From Geosiphon pyriformis (Eukaryota; Glomeromycota; Glomeromycetes; Archaeosporales; Geosiphonaceae), in the NCBI GenBank assembly GCA_016748015.1, contig JAAOMT010000003.1, forward strand, positions 791,187-855,186: a DNA stretch of 64,000 nucleotides, written 5' to 3'. Positions 34,716-47,808 of the stretch are shown piece after piece (positions within the stretch are counted from its first letter, which is position 1; every line of letters begins with the position of its first letter). Below the pieces are notes generated by a model. The model ran no database searches. It saw only the letters and a list, made by a program, of their open reading frames with translations, and was not told the origin of the DNA. The position numbers and the translations under genes were made by a program.

Positions 34716-37700
34716 CTATAAGACTTGGGATCGCCGACCCTCTAGCGCCTCAAGCGCACCTCTGCGCGAACTTTGGACTGCATTGCTACCCCGCCTTTCT
34801 TGTTTTATTCTATTTTTTGCCATCACGGAGTGTGTTGTTGAGTTGGCTAATCGATCAAACACATCGCCCGTTGGCGTAGCGCATCTGCTATGCGAATGAT
34901 GACTGCACATGCTAGTCACCGACATGTTATCGTCATCTTCAGGTGAGGAACGTCCGTAATTCCAAGATGATACTTTTGATAAATCTCTGGACTCACGTTG
35001 ACCCATCGAAGAGTATGAACGTTTAACTTCGCCGCCAAAATACCCAGAATCTCTAGGTTGCTCATGATCGCCGCCAGCGTAGAAACCAAGGCTTGTGTTA
35101 CTATTTCTTTGAGCTTCACGTGAAAAAGATCCACGATGAGGATTATCCCTCGGTTGTTGACAACGTTCATTTGGTGGAGTTTTGGGTGATTGATCGGACC
35201 AATGCACATGTTCATTTGATGAATTAGAAAATTTTTTGAGGTGTCCTCTTCTACCCGATCCTTTATTACTATAAGTATCAAAGTAAGCATTGGATTAGCA
35301 TTTTTGTCAATAAAATGTCCAGAAAAATGGAAACGATAATAGAAAGTTAAATAAGTTTACCTATAATCAGAATCAGAACTGCTATTTCTCGAGTGACCAT
35401 GAATATCCGTAGTCGTGCGTCTTAGCAATGCTTCACGTTGTAACGAGTCCCGAGGGGATTGAGCTGAAGTGGGTGATGCAGGTTGAAGATCTCCACTTTT
35501 CCTATGGCGTAATGGCATGTTTAACCAACCTTGTGGTATCGGTGGTTTTGGGGATAAATTTACGGGTGACGAAGCGTAAGCTACATCTTGTTCAATCGAG
35601 TTTCCAAAGTAAGAATTTCTTTTCGATTTCTCAGAAGAATTAAAATTAGTTCGAACGGAAAGTGGTGAAGGATCGACCATAGGACCAGGTTGTTGTAAAG
35701 AGTTTTCGTAGATCCGATCAAACAAAGAAAGAGTGTCGTTGGCGTCATTTTCAACGTCATTAAGTTCCAACTCAAAGCCTGAAGGTGAAACTGGACTGGG
35801 GGTTCTGCCCCCATATTGAAGTTCACTTTCAAGTTCTTTATTTTTTTTCTCATACATCACGGTTGTCAGTACCGCAGCTCGGCGCATTGACAGCAAGGTC
35901 TTTCTCAACTCATTGATCGTCTTTTCTTGATGTGCCATTGTCATTTGACGAGACCATTCGCCGGTACGAAGATTAACGACATCTTTGAAGAAGGATTCAA
36001 GCACAGTTTGTTGTTCAAATGAATCCAAATTTCGTAATATTTTCATTGCCGTATCATAGGCAGCCTCGGGAGTTGCATTCGGTGGTAACGAGAATGACAA
36101 TTTTTTCCTGTCACCAGATGATTTCCTTTTCTTCTTGGAATCTTTACCATCCTCACATTTATCGCTATCATCTGAAGATCTTCGTTGAGAGACGATATCG
36201 TGAGGCACATAGGAGTTCGCATCCGCGACGGGTTCACCGGTTAGGGTATTACTGGCGATGTTCGCCGCAGCTTCGGCATTCAAGGCCTTGATTCTGGCGT
36301 TAATATAAATTATTTCAGAATTAATCATTTCAATCTTGTCGTCCAAATTTTGTGCCAGAGCTTGTTGAGTGTAATTAACATTTCCATTGGAATCAAAATT
36401 ATCGGCAATGATTCTTTCACGTTCCGACAAGCTTTCTTGTTTTTCAATCGCAAGATTATCACGTTTCTTGAGCAATTCATCAATCAATGCCATTGATTGT
36501 TTGCCCGTAATGTATTGTGCGATAGCTTGATCGAGAACCTTCTTTTTCTCATTACCATCAGCGAATATTTCGGCCTGAATGGTAGAAAGGTCATCAGAAG
36601 TGCGGCGGCTTGGTGGTTGATCTTTGGTATCGGTCTCAGGTGCAACCTTGTTCGCCCGCTTACCACGGAATGCTTTGGCGATAGATCTTGGGGTAGTGGT
36701 ACGTTTCAATAATCCCATGACGGACTTGAGTTTATTGTTCGTTTGTAGAACTTCTTTGTTTCTCTTTTCAAGAACAAGTTTTTGAACTTCATGAGCACGT
36801 TCAATACGTTTCTTTTCTTGCTGTGCGGCCTTTTCTTTACGACGAAGGTTTTGAATTTCACGTTCATTACGTTCTGTCATTTCACGAATACGTTCAGCCT
36901 CGTCCTTCATGCGTTTAATCAAATTTAATTTTTCCGCTTTGTGTTGCTCAAGTTGAATCTTCATGTTCTTGAGCATAGACTCATTTTGATTTTTAGTTAA
37001 CTGACTGGTTTGGGTCGCTTCATTATATCTACGACGTAAATCACCGATTTCACCAATCAATTTCTTCATCTTGTGCTCGTAACGAGCTTTCAGCTCTGAA
37101 AGAATAGATGTCTTATCACGTGTGCTAACACCACCGACACGTTTCATAGCAATGTCTCTTTCTCGTTGCAATTGAATCAAAGATTGTTGCATTAGATCCA
37201 CTTTTTGTTCGTACTGTGTACGCATCAAAGTGAACTCTTGTTCGGCTCTCTCTAATTGCGAAACGAGTTGTTCTTTAACCGCAATATCGGCTTGAATTTG
37301 ATGCAACATACGAGTAAGAGTGAGCGCATTTTGTTGCTGAGAAGAATAGCCGGTACTATTTTGCGACGATTTCGTGGACCCTGGTGAAATTGGGTGATCC
37401 GAGAAGCTGACTGATCGACTCGAATTGGAGGTCCGTCGTGGTGGTTGTTGAGCCTGACCACTAGAGCCAGGTTCTTCCCAGGCTGGAACTTCAATAGTTT
37501 GGATATCACTGAAAGAGACGCTACTTGATCGGCGGTTTTCATTTTGAAGGTGATTTCGCATCATTTGATCAATATAACTTTCACTCTTCGTTGAAGAAGG
37601 AGTCTTAATTAATTGACACAAAACTGGATCGTCGTGCATAGATCCACCATTTTTCAAGAACAATAAACCTTGTTTGATTTGTTCTTTGGCTTTTTCTAGT

Positions 37701-40700
37701 GTATCCCTCGCACTGCGACGCCTTAGTCTACGAGTAACCTTAAAGGCACTATCTTCACCCCATTGATCCCCTTCTCCACCTGCTTCATCATGATTTTTTT
37801 CGTCATTATCTTGCTCATCATCATCATCATCATCATCATCGTTGTCAGGTTGGTTTGCGTAATGAGCGAAGATATTTTTGGCTTCTTCCAAATTAGCTGG
37901 TTTCATAACACCGTGAGAAGGTAGAGCGGCAGGGAAGACTTGTTGAGAAGACTGTCCTTGTTGCTGATTTTCTTGATCATCCAAAATCTGGAAATGACCC
38001 TCAGCACGAGATGAAGAGCCTTTTTTACCTTTTGTCCGTTTGGTCTTCTTGCCTTTCCGAATTTTTTTGTCAGGGCTTTGAGTTCTTGGGGGTTCATCAT
38101 CGCTCATGTGCTGAATGTGAGGAGATTCTTCCAAGAAAGAAATGTGACCCTTTTCACGATTAGAATTAGCAGTTGCCATGGAAGATTTTCTTCGGTTCAT
38201 TAATCCTCCAGAACCGGTTTGACATTGAAGTTCAAGATTTTGCTTCTTGAGATCGTTAATTTCTTGAAGATATTTCTCAATCATTGGATTTAAATGTACC
38301 GTGGAATTATTTTGGCTTTGGCCATTCATTTTTCTTTCGGTCAATAAATGTTCTCGTTCGGCTTGTACTTGAGAAAGTTCTTGTTCAAGTTTGATAGATT
38401 TCATCTTTTCTTGACCAACTAAACAGCGCAGTTCATTAATTTGCTCTTCGTAAACACGTTTTGCCTCTTCATCGAGACCACCGGCTCGAAGTGATGTAAT
38501 CTCCATTTGGAGTCGATTGATTTTGTTTCGTAGTTGGTTGACTTCGACCGAAGACCCACCATAGGTTTCATTAACGCTGACCTTGTTCTTGATATTACGA
38601 GCTCGATTGGCGTATTTAAGGGTGTTGAGTGTCTCCATAAAGTTGGAGTCAGCCGGTGATATACATGCCAACATTAAAGTTTGACTAAGGAAAAGGGGTG
38701 TAAAGGATATGTTCAAGTCAGAATTGAATGGTATCTAATCGTATGACAAACTATATACGCAAATCAAAGTATTACCTGTTACCACCCAATGAATCTTGTA
38801 GGAGTCGAGTTAATTTTGAATCTCGATAAGGGACATGAGTTACTTTTCGTGATTCGTCACCAAGAGCGCTAATCACATTGCCCAAAGCCAAGAGACCACC
38901 ATTAATGGCAATACCTTCTTTGGCTCGATCACCAACTGCATTTGTTCTCTTTAATCTTTCAGAGCCGGCTAAATCGACAAAGTGAAATTTCGAGGTAATT
39001 TTTGAAGTTAATGGTTTATTTTTGTTCTTTTTAGTGACAGGTTGCTGAGCAACTTGTGGATTATTTTCTTTATCCGCATCCTCATCAATTCTATTTTGTC
39101 GTAGTATCACGGAGAATATGGCATGTGATCGGGATGACACCAAGTTCATGTCGGTGGAAGCTACTGTTCGACATAATGAACCTTTTTGCAGTTGCCTTTT
39201 GAAAAGAAATTTTGGCATTAAAAATAAATATTTGGATTAGAGCATGAAAGTCTAACAACTTTACTCACTCTAATAGTTCATCGGGTGAATTAACTGGCAC
39301 TTCTTTAACGCCAGCCCAATATATTTGTCCGTTTACATCTTCCCTAATCATTAATTCATTCTTTCCTTTTTTATGATCGCCATGAGTTTGTGGATTTAAG
39401 AGATCGATCAAGTCTTCGTTGTATAGCTCGAGGAAGGACACCAATACTTCATATGCGAATGCTGGATTCTTTTCTTTCCTTGCTTCGAGTCCTTCGAATA
39501 ATTTATAGATGGCCCGTGGAACAATGCCTAAAGTAGAGGGCGCAATAAAATTAAATGTATAAATTTGGTTAGTCAAATTAATGATCGACGATACAGGGTT
39601 ACACCGGACACGCCCGAGCTGCATAATGATGTGAAATGCACAAAAATCCCAAAAGGTGTTTTTGAAACGAGCGAACGTTGCGGCCGAATAAATCCTAACT
39701 TGAGAATGCTAGAATTTCTTTAACGTACCTAAATGTTCTGGTGGAATATTTGAACCGTCTAGGGCTGTACCCATGCTATAGGTTTTACCACTACCCGTTT
39801 GTCTAAAAGAGACATGAAATTTAGGTTTTATTCCTGAAAAGGAAAACAAAGATAATTTTACACTCAGAATACCAAAATGACATACCCATAGGCTAATATT
39901 GTTGTGTTATATCTATTTTTGAAGTAGAAACAATGAGAGTAACAACAGAAAAAAATTAGAGTTATGAAGCGGGGATAAAAGAAAATAGGCAGTGCGTCAG
40001 AGTGTGCGGATATTGTAATGCTTCGGACAATGATTTTTGTAACCAAATTTTGGTAAGTCGACCAAAGTCGGACAATCTTATATCATGTGTCAGAAGAGTT
40101 TTATTTGTAAGCCAATGGTCGATATTCTCTTTTAAAAAGATTCGCATCTAGCACACACACACACACACACACACATCCTACAGCCTGCAAAGAAAATGTT
40201 TGATGATTGACAAGATAATGTGAGCTAGTCACACCTACTTACCCTTCAATCAACTTTTCAACCATTGGTCTGGCACACTCCTCGAACACGTCTTCCTGCT
40301 CAGTGTCCGATGAAAATACATGGTCGAAGGTGAAAGATCGGTCAGTGCCAATAAGAATTTGTGGTGCGTCCGGTATAAACGTGATGCATTCACTGCAATT
40401 TTGGAGTGTTTCTTTATTGTTTAAGGGTCGGACTCGAAGAGCGACTCTGTATTTTTAAAAGTTTTTTTAAAATTTGAAAGATGTTGTGTTTTCGAGTCGC
40501 CGAGAAGGATATAGAGAAAGATAAAAGATTTAAAGAAAATAAAACAATTAGTAAACATGATTAGATGTTATTTATTGGGAAGAAAAAAATGGAGAAAAGT
40601 TTCGTGTGTAAGAAATTTGTTATTTTTCGTTATTAATTTAATAAATGTGGGACTGAAGATTGGCAAATACGCTGTATTAAAGGATGACTGTAAAAAGGGG

Positions 40701-40754
<54 letters not shown>

Positions 40755-40786
40755 AATTATTCTTACCGTACTGATGTTGAAGTCAT
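34716..40786 (-). CDS. Kinesin-4-type motor protein (KIF4/KIF21-like), eight coding exons
   Basis: Coding exons on the minus strand: 40786-40767, 40446-40243, 39912-39886, 39802-39729, 39527-39269, 39195-38776, 38684-35361 and 35268-34716. They join in frame to 4,881 nt, 1,626 aa. All introns are GT-AG. The motor domain spans about residues 5-368: VALRVRPL, P-loop GQTGSGKT (84-91), switch I SSRSH (215-219), switch II DLAGSE (269-274) and the kinesin-4-like [20 protein letters not shown] lysine-rich insert of about 30 residues precedes switch II. Behind the motor come coiled coils, an Asp-rich run near residue 620, basic patches and a Ser-rich C-terminus. It should walk on microtubules; chromokinesin or cortical roles are inference. 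The third exon is only 27 nt. Confidence 0.93.
40152..40175. repeat. (CA)n in kinesin intron 2
   Basis: Twelve CA units inside the intron between exons 2 and 3. Confidence 0.9.
40703..40751. repeat. (GA)n in kinesin intron 1
   Basis: About 24 GA units, starting some 15 bp inside the 5' splice site. On the coding strand it is a long CT tract. It could affect splicing, but that is inference. Confidence 0.9.
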
Positions 40787-41422
40787 GATGGTGATGATGA
40801 TGATGATTATAAAGAGGTAAATTGTGGAAGCAATTTTGGAGGATTTTAGGTGGGGAGTAGGGTTTCGTGAATAAGTAAAAATAAATGAAAAACAAAGTTC
40901 GCCAAACTTTTTATATACGATGGCTGGTATTACAAGGTTTTATATACAAGAAACAAGGTTTAAAAATATTGGGTCGAGGAATGCACAAAAAAAGTGTGAT
41001 GTGAAATTTTAAAGATTTTTCAATAATCAATAGCTTGTAAAACGACGAATACTTTGTGAAAACGTAAAAAAAAATGCAAGAGAAACGAATAATGTTGAAA
41101 AATGTGGTTTTTGATTATTTTTTTTTCGAACGTAAAAGTCCGGTAAAGAGTCAGCGACCGCTGAAAGGGATAAATAAATAGTTTTTTTTTTAGAATATTT
41201 GAAATATATGTTTGTTTAATGTAATGTGATAAGAGCTTTTATCACCAAACTTAAGAGATTTTATAATAAATGAATGTATTATAAATTTAAGGATCTGTTT
41301 CTTATATTTTGTATAAAATAAAATTGTATATATTTAAAAAAAAAAATGTTAATTTTTTTGGTATGATTATTTTGAAACGGGAACGCGAGAAACAAAAGTC
41401 GAATAATTGAATCCCTGTCTAT

Positions 41423-41473
<51 letters not shown>

Positions 41474-42650
41474 GGAGGTGAAATTTAATAGAATGTGAAT
41501 TGTAGAGAGAACAGACACAGAAAATGGTTTTTATTAAAACAGAATTGATGATTTGTTTATATTTCGTTGTAATGGTTGCAATTCTAATTTGATGTGTTTG
41601 TATAAAAATGTCTTTTCACACTGTTCAAGTTAAAACTCCCAAAAAAAAAAAAGGGTTTGTTTTTAAACTAGAAACAACTCTAAGACAAAGAGGTGTAAAG
41701 AAAAAAAGAATGAAAAGAAAAATTCGGTGTTACTTATATCTAAAATCTCGGGAAAAAGTGTTATTCTTTAAAAGATTTCTCCTACATTCTCAAGAAGGAA
41801 GGTCAGTGTGTTGGATGCAACTAGGAGCTGTACAGCATTACACACATTTTAGGAAGTTAAATCATGAAAATTATCTAAAGAGGAGAATATGAGAAAGTTA
41901 AAATAATAAATCAAAAATGTGAAGGGGAAAAGTATTTGAATCATAAAGATGAATAAAAAAAGTTATTCCTTACATCCCATTTGATGTCTTATAAAGAGAA
42001 AGAATTAAAAAAAGACGCGTTTCAAGTTTGCATATTATATATTATATTATATTTTTAATTTCTTTTTCATAATTGGGGAACATCTGCTCATATAACTGCC
42101 ACATTGTCTTTAAAATATGTAATTATTTTTATTGAAACGAGTGATGATAATAATGATGATTATGATTATGATTATGATTATGATTATGATATAAAGATCA
42201 CATAGTAAAATAAATTATATAATTAGAAAGGAACCAGTTTAATCAATTTAAAATAAATCAAATAAATTTCTATTTTAAAAATAAAAAATTTTATAGATAG
42301 TCTCTTATTTTATGTTCTAGTCATAAAATTGATATCTTTCTTGTTGAATTTTACAACTTTTCTTGAAAATTTTGTTGTTCCTATGTTGTTGTTTTTTTTT
42401 GACTTGTTCCCAGTATGCGTGATTTAACTTGAACTCCATTATTTGAGTAACAACGATTTCTATATCCGCAATGAATGAGTTGGTAAAAGTCTGAGGCTCT
42501 GACAATTTTTGATTCATTCCCAAAAAAGTTAACTTTCTCAAATGATTACGCGCAACCGGCAAACAATTGAATCTCTTATATTTTTCTAGAAAAAAATTAC
42601 TACCAATTAATTGTACAAGCCGTGAGTTCATTGCCTGATTACAATATTTC
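40787..42650. other. Kinesin upstream region and intergenic sequence
   Basis: No recognisable gene. Holds (AAT)n at 41,425-41,473 and a GATTAT repeat at about 42,150-42,190. An open frame of 94 codons at 41,608-41,892 (plus) is lysine-rich and unlike known proteins. One of 104 codons at 42,317-42,631 (minus, with ATG) has an ordinary amino-acid mix but no recognisable motif; neither is called. Confidence 0.45.
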
Positions 42651-45503
42651 CTTTGGGTTCACTCATACAAGCCTCTCTACTATTCCTTTTGTTTTCACGC
42701 AAAAGATTATTTTTCTGACTTAAACCAACACTTGAAGAAAGAAAATTTATAATGAAAAATATGCTTATTTTTTGTCAAGATCCAAAAATTTCGCAAAAGT
42801 TGCTTTACGCGTTCACAAAAATTTCCTCAAACAATGGCGTTTAATCTGTTGTGTGATCAGTCTTATACCTGTGGTAATACCATATCTTAATAATAATTTA
42901 GCAAAAAATAATTACGTGTAGATCCTGGGAATGTAAAAAACAGGCTTTTCTTTTAAAACCTCTACCGTGTTTTTTCACTTAAAGTTTTTTGCACTGTTTA
43001 GGGTACAAGATGGAAATCGAGAAACAGAGGTTTTAATTTACACAAAATATATTAATTCTTTCAACTTTCGGTTACAAAGGTCAGTTGTACATACGCAACC
43101 TTAAAATTATAACACGAAATTTTGGATCATTTTAATTATGTTCCATATTTCAGTATGGAGGTTTCGATTATGAGTAGTCCTATTGCAAGTTTCTTCTTTT
43201 CTTGAACTGGTAAATAATGTTGGCATGGACTCCCATCATTCTACTTGGCATAACCACTTGATGACACTGTAAAAAATACTTTGAGTCAACGACCTTGATG
43301 AGATTGCAACTTTCAACACGAAACTCACTTCCTTAGAAACCTATTTACATAATTCTTGGAAATGAAAATTTTTTTTCCTCATCCTTTTCCCCTCTGGAAA
43401 ATCATCTCGTCATGAACCATCCAGAACTTTCGAATGGTACAGCATCACAAATTCGTAATCGTTGAAATTGTGGGGCCCTAAATTTTTAAAATTCTTGAAA
43501 CTCCAAAATTCTACTCAACTTCGAAAAGCTGCAAGTATAACGGATAATTTAACAGTTGCACTGATTAGAACTTTGAAGTCATCGATTTTCAGAAAATCAT
43601 TGAATGATTAGTGTGCAAAATAATGCCACACACAAACTTTGAGTACCAACGGACATTCCAAAAGAGAAGAAATCTTGTTTTATCCTCTCCAAAACTAGCC
43701 ATTCAACGGAATATACTAGCAACATCTGGATAAGTACAAAACATTAGCATCAATTTAACCTAGAAAAGTTCAGGTAATACGGTCACGACCCTTTTTCTTT
43801 AAAATAACTTGGATTTTCATTTACTTTCAACTTGCAAATCTATCTGATATTATATCTCGAGTGATAGTTGCTGAAAAAGGGAAGAAATCAGTCAAAGTGT
43901 AGAACAAAAAAAGATTTTTAACAAAAAGTATGATGAGGGAGAAATAAAATGATGGAATGAGCGGATGATTAATATTGTCAAAAATATATATCAAAGACAT
44001 AATAAAATTTATTTAACTGACCGTAATTATATAAAGGGCAGCAGTTTCCAGTTAAATGTTATTATTGAAAATTCATGGGTTTATATCAACGCCCATAGTT
44101 CCTAACTCAAAGATTTTTCCGCACACGAGATGAATGTTATATCTAAGAAATTTGAGGATACTTGGTCAAATAAATCATGAAAACTAGATCAAGTTCAATA
44201 CGTATCTTCCCTATCCAAATTAATCCAAGATTTCTCCTAGCTTTTTCAAAGAACTTTGAATCGATAAATGAAGAACATTTCGAAAATGAATAAAGCAATT
44301 CTTGTTATTAAAATAGGTAAATGAAATTAGAGGTATTTCATATCTTTTTAGCCATGATTTACAACAATAATTATGCACAGTTTTAAACTACGGAACGGTG
44401 ACGGCTAATGTTGTTGATGTTTCTACTGTTGTTGGCCATTACTTTACAAGTTTTACTCTCAATAATTGAGTTTATTTACAAATTTTCTAATTCAGAAACT
44501 TCCTAAATGGATTTCGAGAAAATTCTTTAACCAGTTTTTGTAGAGATAAAGCTTTATATTTAATTAAGGTTAACTTTGGGTTAAAAATATTTTACTTTAT
44601 TTTATTTTATTTTATTTTATTTGATATTTCAAAAGATATCCTCTTTTAATGAGAATTCCCCAGGATAATAATAGATGAGTTCAATTTCGTAAGATTATTT
44701 CAGGAAAAACAAGATGTCGACAATGCCAACTATTGTTAAAAAACTTGCTTTTAGATTCCTGTGAAAAGCAAAAATATTTACAAAAGTTGAAGAACTGAAT
44801 TAAAGTAACTTCATGTACATTGATAATTTCGAATTTCAAGATATTCTCTATTTTTCCTCTATAAAATTGATTATGGCAAGTGTTTGCTGGTTCAACAATA
44901 AGTTAAAAAAAAAAGATTGTCATGTGGAATAATTTTCTTGGATCGCTGATAAGATATAATTGGGAAATTTCTGGTTCACTTTTCAAATGAATCTGACTCT
45001 CATCTTTTCTTTCTTTTGATTATTAAAAATAACAATAAAAAAAAAAGGTTAAAAGGATATTTTTTTAGTGATTTTAAAGATTTTTCCGTAATTAATCGAG
45101 CAAGCAAGCCAATCTTCATTATAGAATTGGTAAATATTTAGGATAGGTTAAAAACCTTATTCTTTATTCGATTTTCATTTTATTTTCTCAAATTTTTATG
45201 ATATACATCTTTTTTCATTAAAAATACCTTTTTTTTTTTAAACTCAACAAATCGGCAATAGTAATAATTTCCGAATAAATTTAAACAAAGAAACGGTTAA
45301 TTAAAATATTTTTCTTTAAATGTTTCTTTTATCTATACAAAAAAACCTAGCTCAAATCATAATACCCAATTAAACTAAATGTAGCCAATCGACGCATTGT
45401 ACCACACCAATATTAAGTTCATCAAAAAAAAAATGCACAAAAAATACCTCGTGTAAATTTCAATTTTTTAACTCGAAACCTTGCTAACAAAATTTGGTTT
45501 TTA

Positions 45504-45560
<57 letters not shown>

Positions 45561-46012
45561 TGAAATTAAAATTTTTAAGTTATTTTGATGCTTGAAGGGC
45601 TGAAATTAAATGAAATGGGAAAGTGATTATTTCAGGTGGTGCATAAAAAATTCTTTAAAATTAAAAAATGTGCAAATTTAAATGTAAATTAATGTTGATG
45701 CCTAATTTGATCCTAAAAATATTAAAAGTAACTTTTGATGACTAATTAATACACATAAAATCTTTTAAGCATAATTATGGTTATGAATATCATTATTTCG
45801 GGGTTTCCAAAATTCTTTTTTGCCGATTATTAAAAGGGGCAATCTTATTGATATATGATGTAAAAACCAGGGTTTGTTAGTACAATTTCAGCCTGTATTT
45901 ATCATGGTCATTATTACCTAATTTATCCTTTTTTTCTGACAGCACAGCAATAACGTTGTGTTAATATTACGATAATTGTTCAAGCCTTTTTTCATTCACA
46001 TGATTCACGGTC

Positions 46013-46056
<44 letters not shown>

Positions 46057-47505
46057 TTCAACTTTTATTAATAATTTTATTTTATTCACAATAAAACGTC
46101 ATTTGGTGTCTGTTATGTTGATCTTTGATTCAGACAAAATAATTTGTTAAACGCTCGGTTTAAACCCACCCATCCCCACACATGCGAAACTCTCTTCATG
46201 TTTTTCCTATTGTGTTTAATAAAAAAATCCCACGCTTACTAATACAATCATGATAAACGAAATTTACAAGGCGAAGTCGACAAGAGATCAAGTTAGTGCT
46301 ATTATCTTCAATGTCATTGTTGATGTTTGTTGTTGGTAAGTTCTCGTACGGTTTTGGGAAACATTTTCCAATTGCTTGAGATTTCTTAATCAGAGTGGCT
46401 AAAATTTCCATGATATAATGGGAATGTCGAGTTCTTCAACTTCAAATCTAAGGTTGGTGCAAAAATCATCAAGGAGGATCATGAATCACAGACGCAAGCA
46501 AAGGTTATCACAGTAAATTTAAACATTTTGTGAGATTTGATATTCGAGTCTCCGATTTCGAAATTGAGAGAACAATGGATAAAAAGTGAGATACAACTCA
46601 ATCGTAAAAATTAAAGAAAATTACCCAATATTTCACTTTTTATAAATGGAATTTTGGCTGAAATTTAATACGGCAATGATTTTTTGCACATGAAAACTTG
46701 CTTCCCAGATTTCAAAGATTAATTGAATGCTTTCTATCAATTTGTGTGTGTGTGTTGACCTTTAAGTATTAATTATTTATGTGTTCACTTTGAAACCTCA
46801 ATCTCAATTTTCACATACAAATATTCTTGACTTTAACAGTTATGTGGATTGAAAAAATTTCACACCATTGTTCTCGCGTTTTTTCTTATGTGTACAAGTG
46901 AACTTTTACAATTCTTTTAATTTTCAGATTTCCAGTTTGCATAAATTTAGTAAGATCTGATTATATCAGAAAATTTCCAACCCCAGGTTCGTATACTGCC
47001 GTTAATAGTATTAATATCTTTTGTGAGATTCAAACATATTAAAATTCGGTAAAACATAGACAATATCCCCAAACTTTACGATTCTTTCCATATTTGAATC
47101 TGATGGTTAGATTTCTTTTTAATTGGGCGTCATTTATTTTTTCAAAGCTAATCCATTATTTTCAAAGCTCTAAGCCAGCAAGCAAACTCCATGAAAAGAC
47201 CCACGTGCATGTCAAAATATCCGATTTATTGGCGTTAAAAAAATGTGAATTTGGGAATTTGGCGTATCGAAATGCGAGTTTCAAGTGTCAATCAGATGAT
47301 TAAAATATGTATTCAAGTCGCACAAAAATTGTTTCCAGATTAACTGATAGTTTGGGAAACATATTCTTTGGTTTCTTGTGATAAAATTGACCATCAATAA
47401 CAAAATTCGAAATTTCCAAATGATCAAATTATACCTTTTGAAAGAAATTCTAATTTGTTCCAAGGGTATCTTACCTCCGAATGAAGGAGAAAGTCTCGGT
47501 CGTCA
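42651..47505. other. Intergenic sequence with microsatellites
   Basis: About 4.9 kb with no supported gene. Contains (TTTTA)n at about 44,590-44,621, (AAT)n at 45,503-45,560 and (ATT)n at 46,016-46,057. A 71-codon frame at 46,196-46,411 (minus) has ordinary composition but no start context or homology I can see. Confidence 0.45.
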
Positions 47506-47808
47506 CCCTTCTTCTTCTTCTTCTTCTTCTTCTTCTTCTTCTTCTTCTTCTTCTTCTTCTTCTTCTTCTTCTTCTTCTTCTTCTTCTTCTTCTTCTTCTT
47601 CTTCTTCTTCTTCTTCTTCTTCTTCTTCTTCTTCTTCTTCTTCTTCTTCTTCTTCTTCTTCTTCTTCTTCTTCTTCTTCTTCTTTTTCTTCTTCTTCTTC
47701 TTCTTCTTCTTCTTCTTCTTCTTCTTCTTCTTCTTCTTCTTCTTCTTCTTCTTCTTCTTCTTCTTCTTCTTCTTCTTCTTCTCCTCCTCCTCCTCCTCCT
47801 CTTCCTCC
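47506..47808. repeat. Long nearly pure (TTC)n tract with (CCT)n end
   Basis: About 90 TTC units with a single T interruption at about 47,683, followed by several CCT units. It opens all frames on both strands (poly-Ser, poly-Leu, poly-Lys, poly-Arg), none of which is a gene. It is a polypurine-polypyrimidine mirror tract, which can form triplex DNA. Confidence 0.97.

Noticed and set aside
35428-36712. Plus-strand frames within the kinesin gene
   Set aside because: Antisense of a long, well-supported coding exon, with no motif of their own.
41608-41892. 94-codon plus-strand frame rich in Lys/Arg
   Set aside because: The Lys richness comes from A-rich sequence, and it lies in the kinesin upstream region. 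No motif.
42317-42631. 104-codon minus-strand frame with ATG
   Set aside because: Ordinary composition but no recognisable family, no splice context and no conservation evidence available. Kept as a note only.
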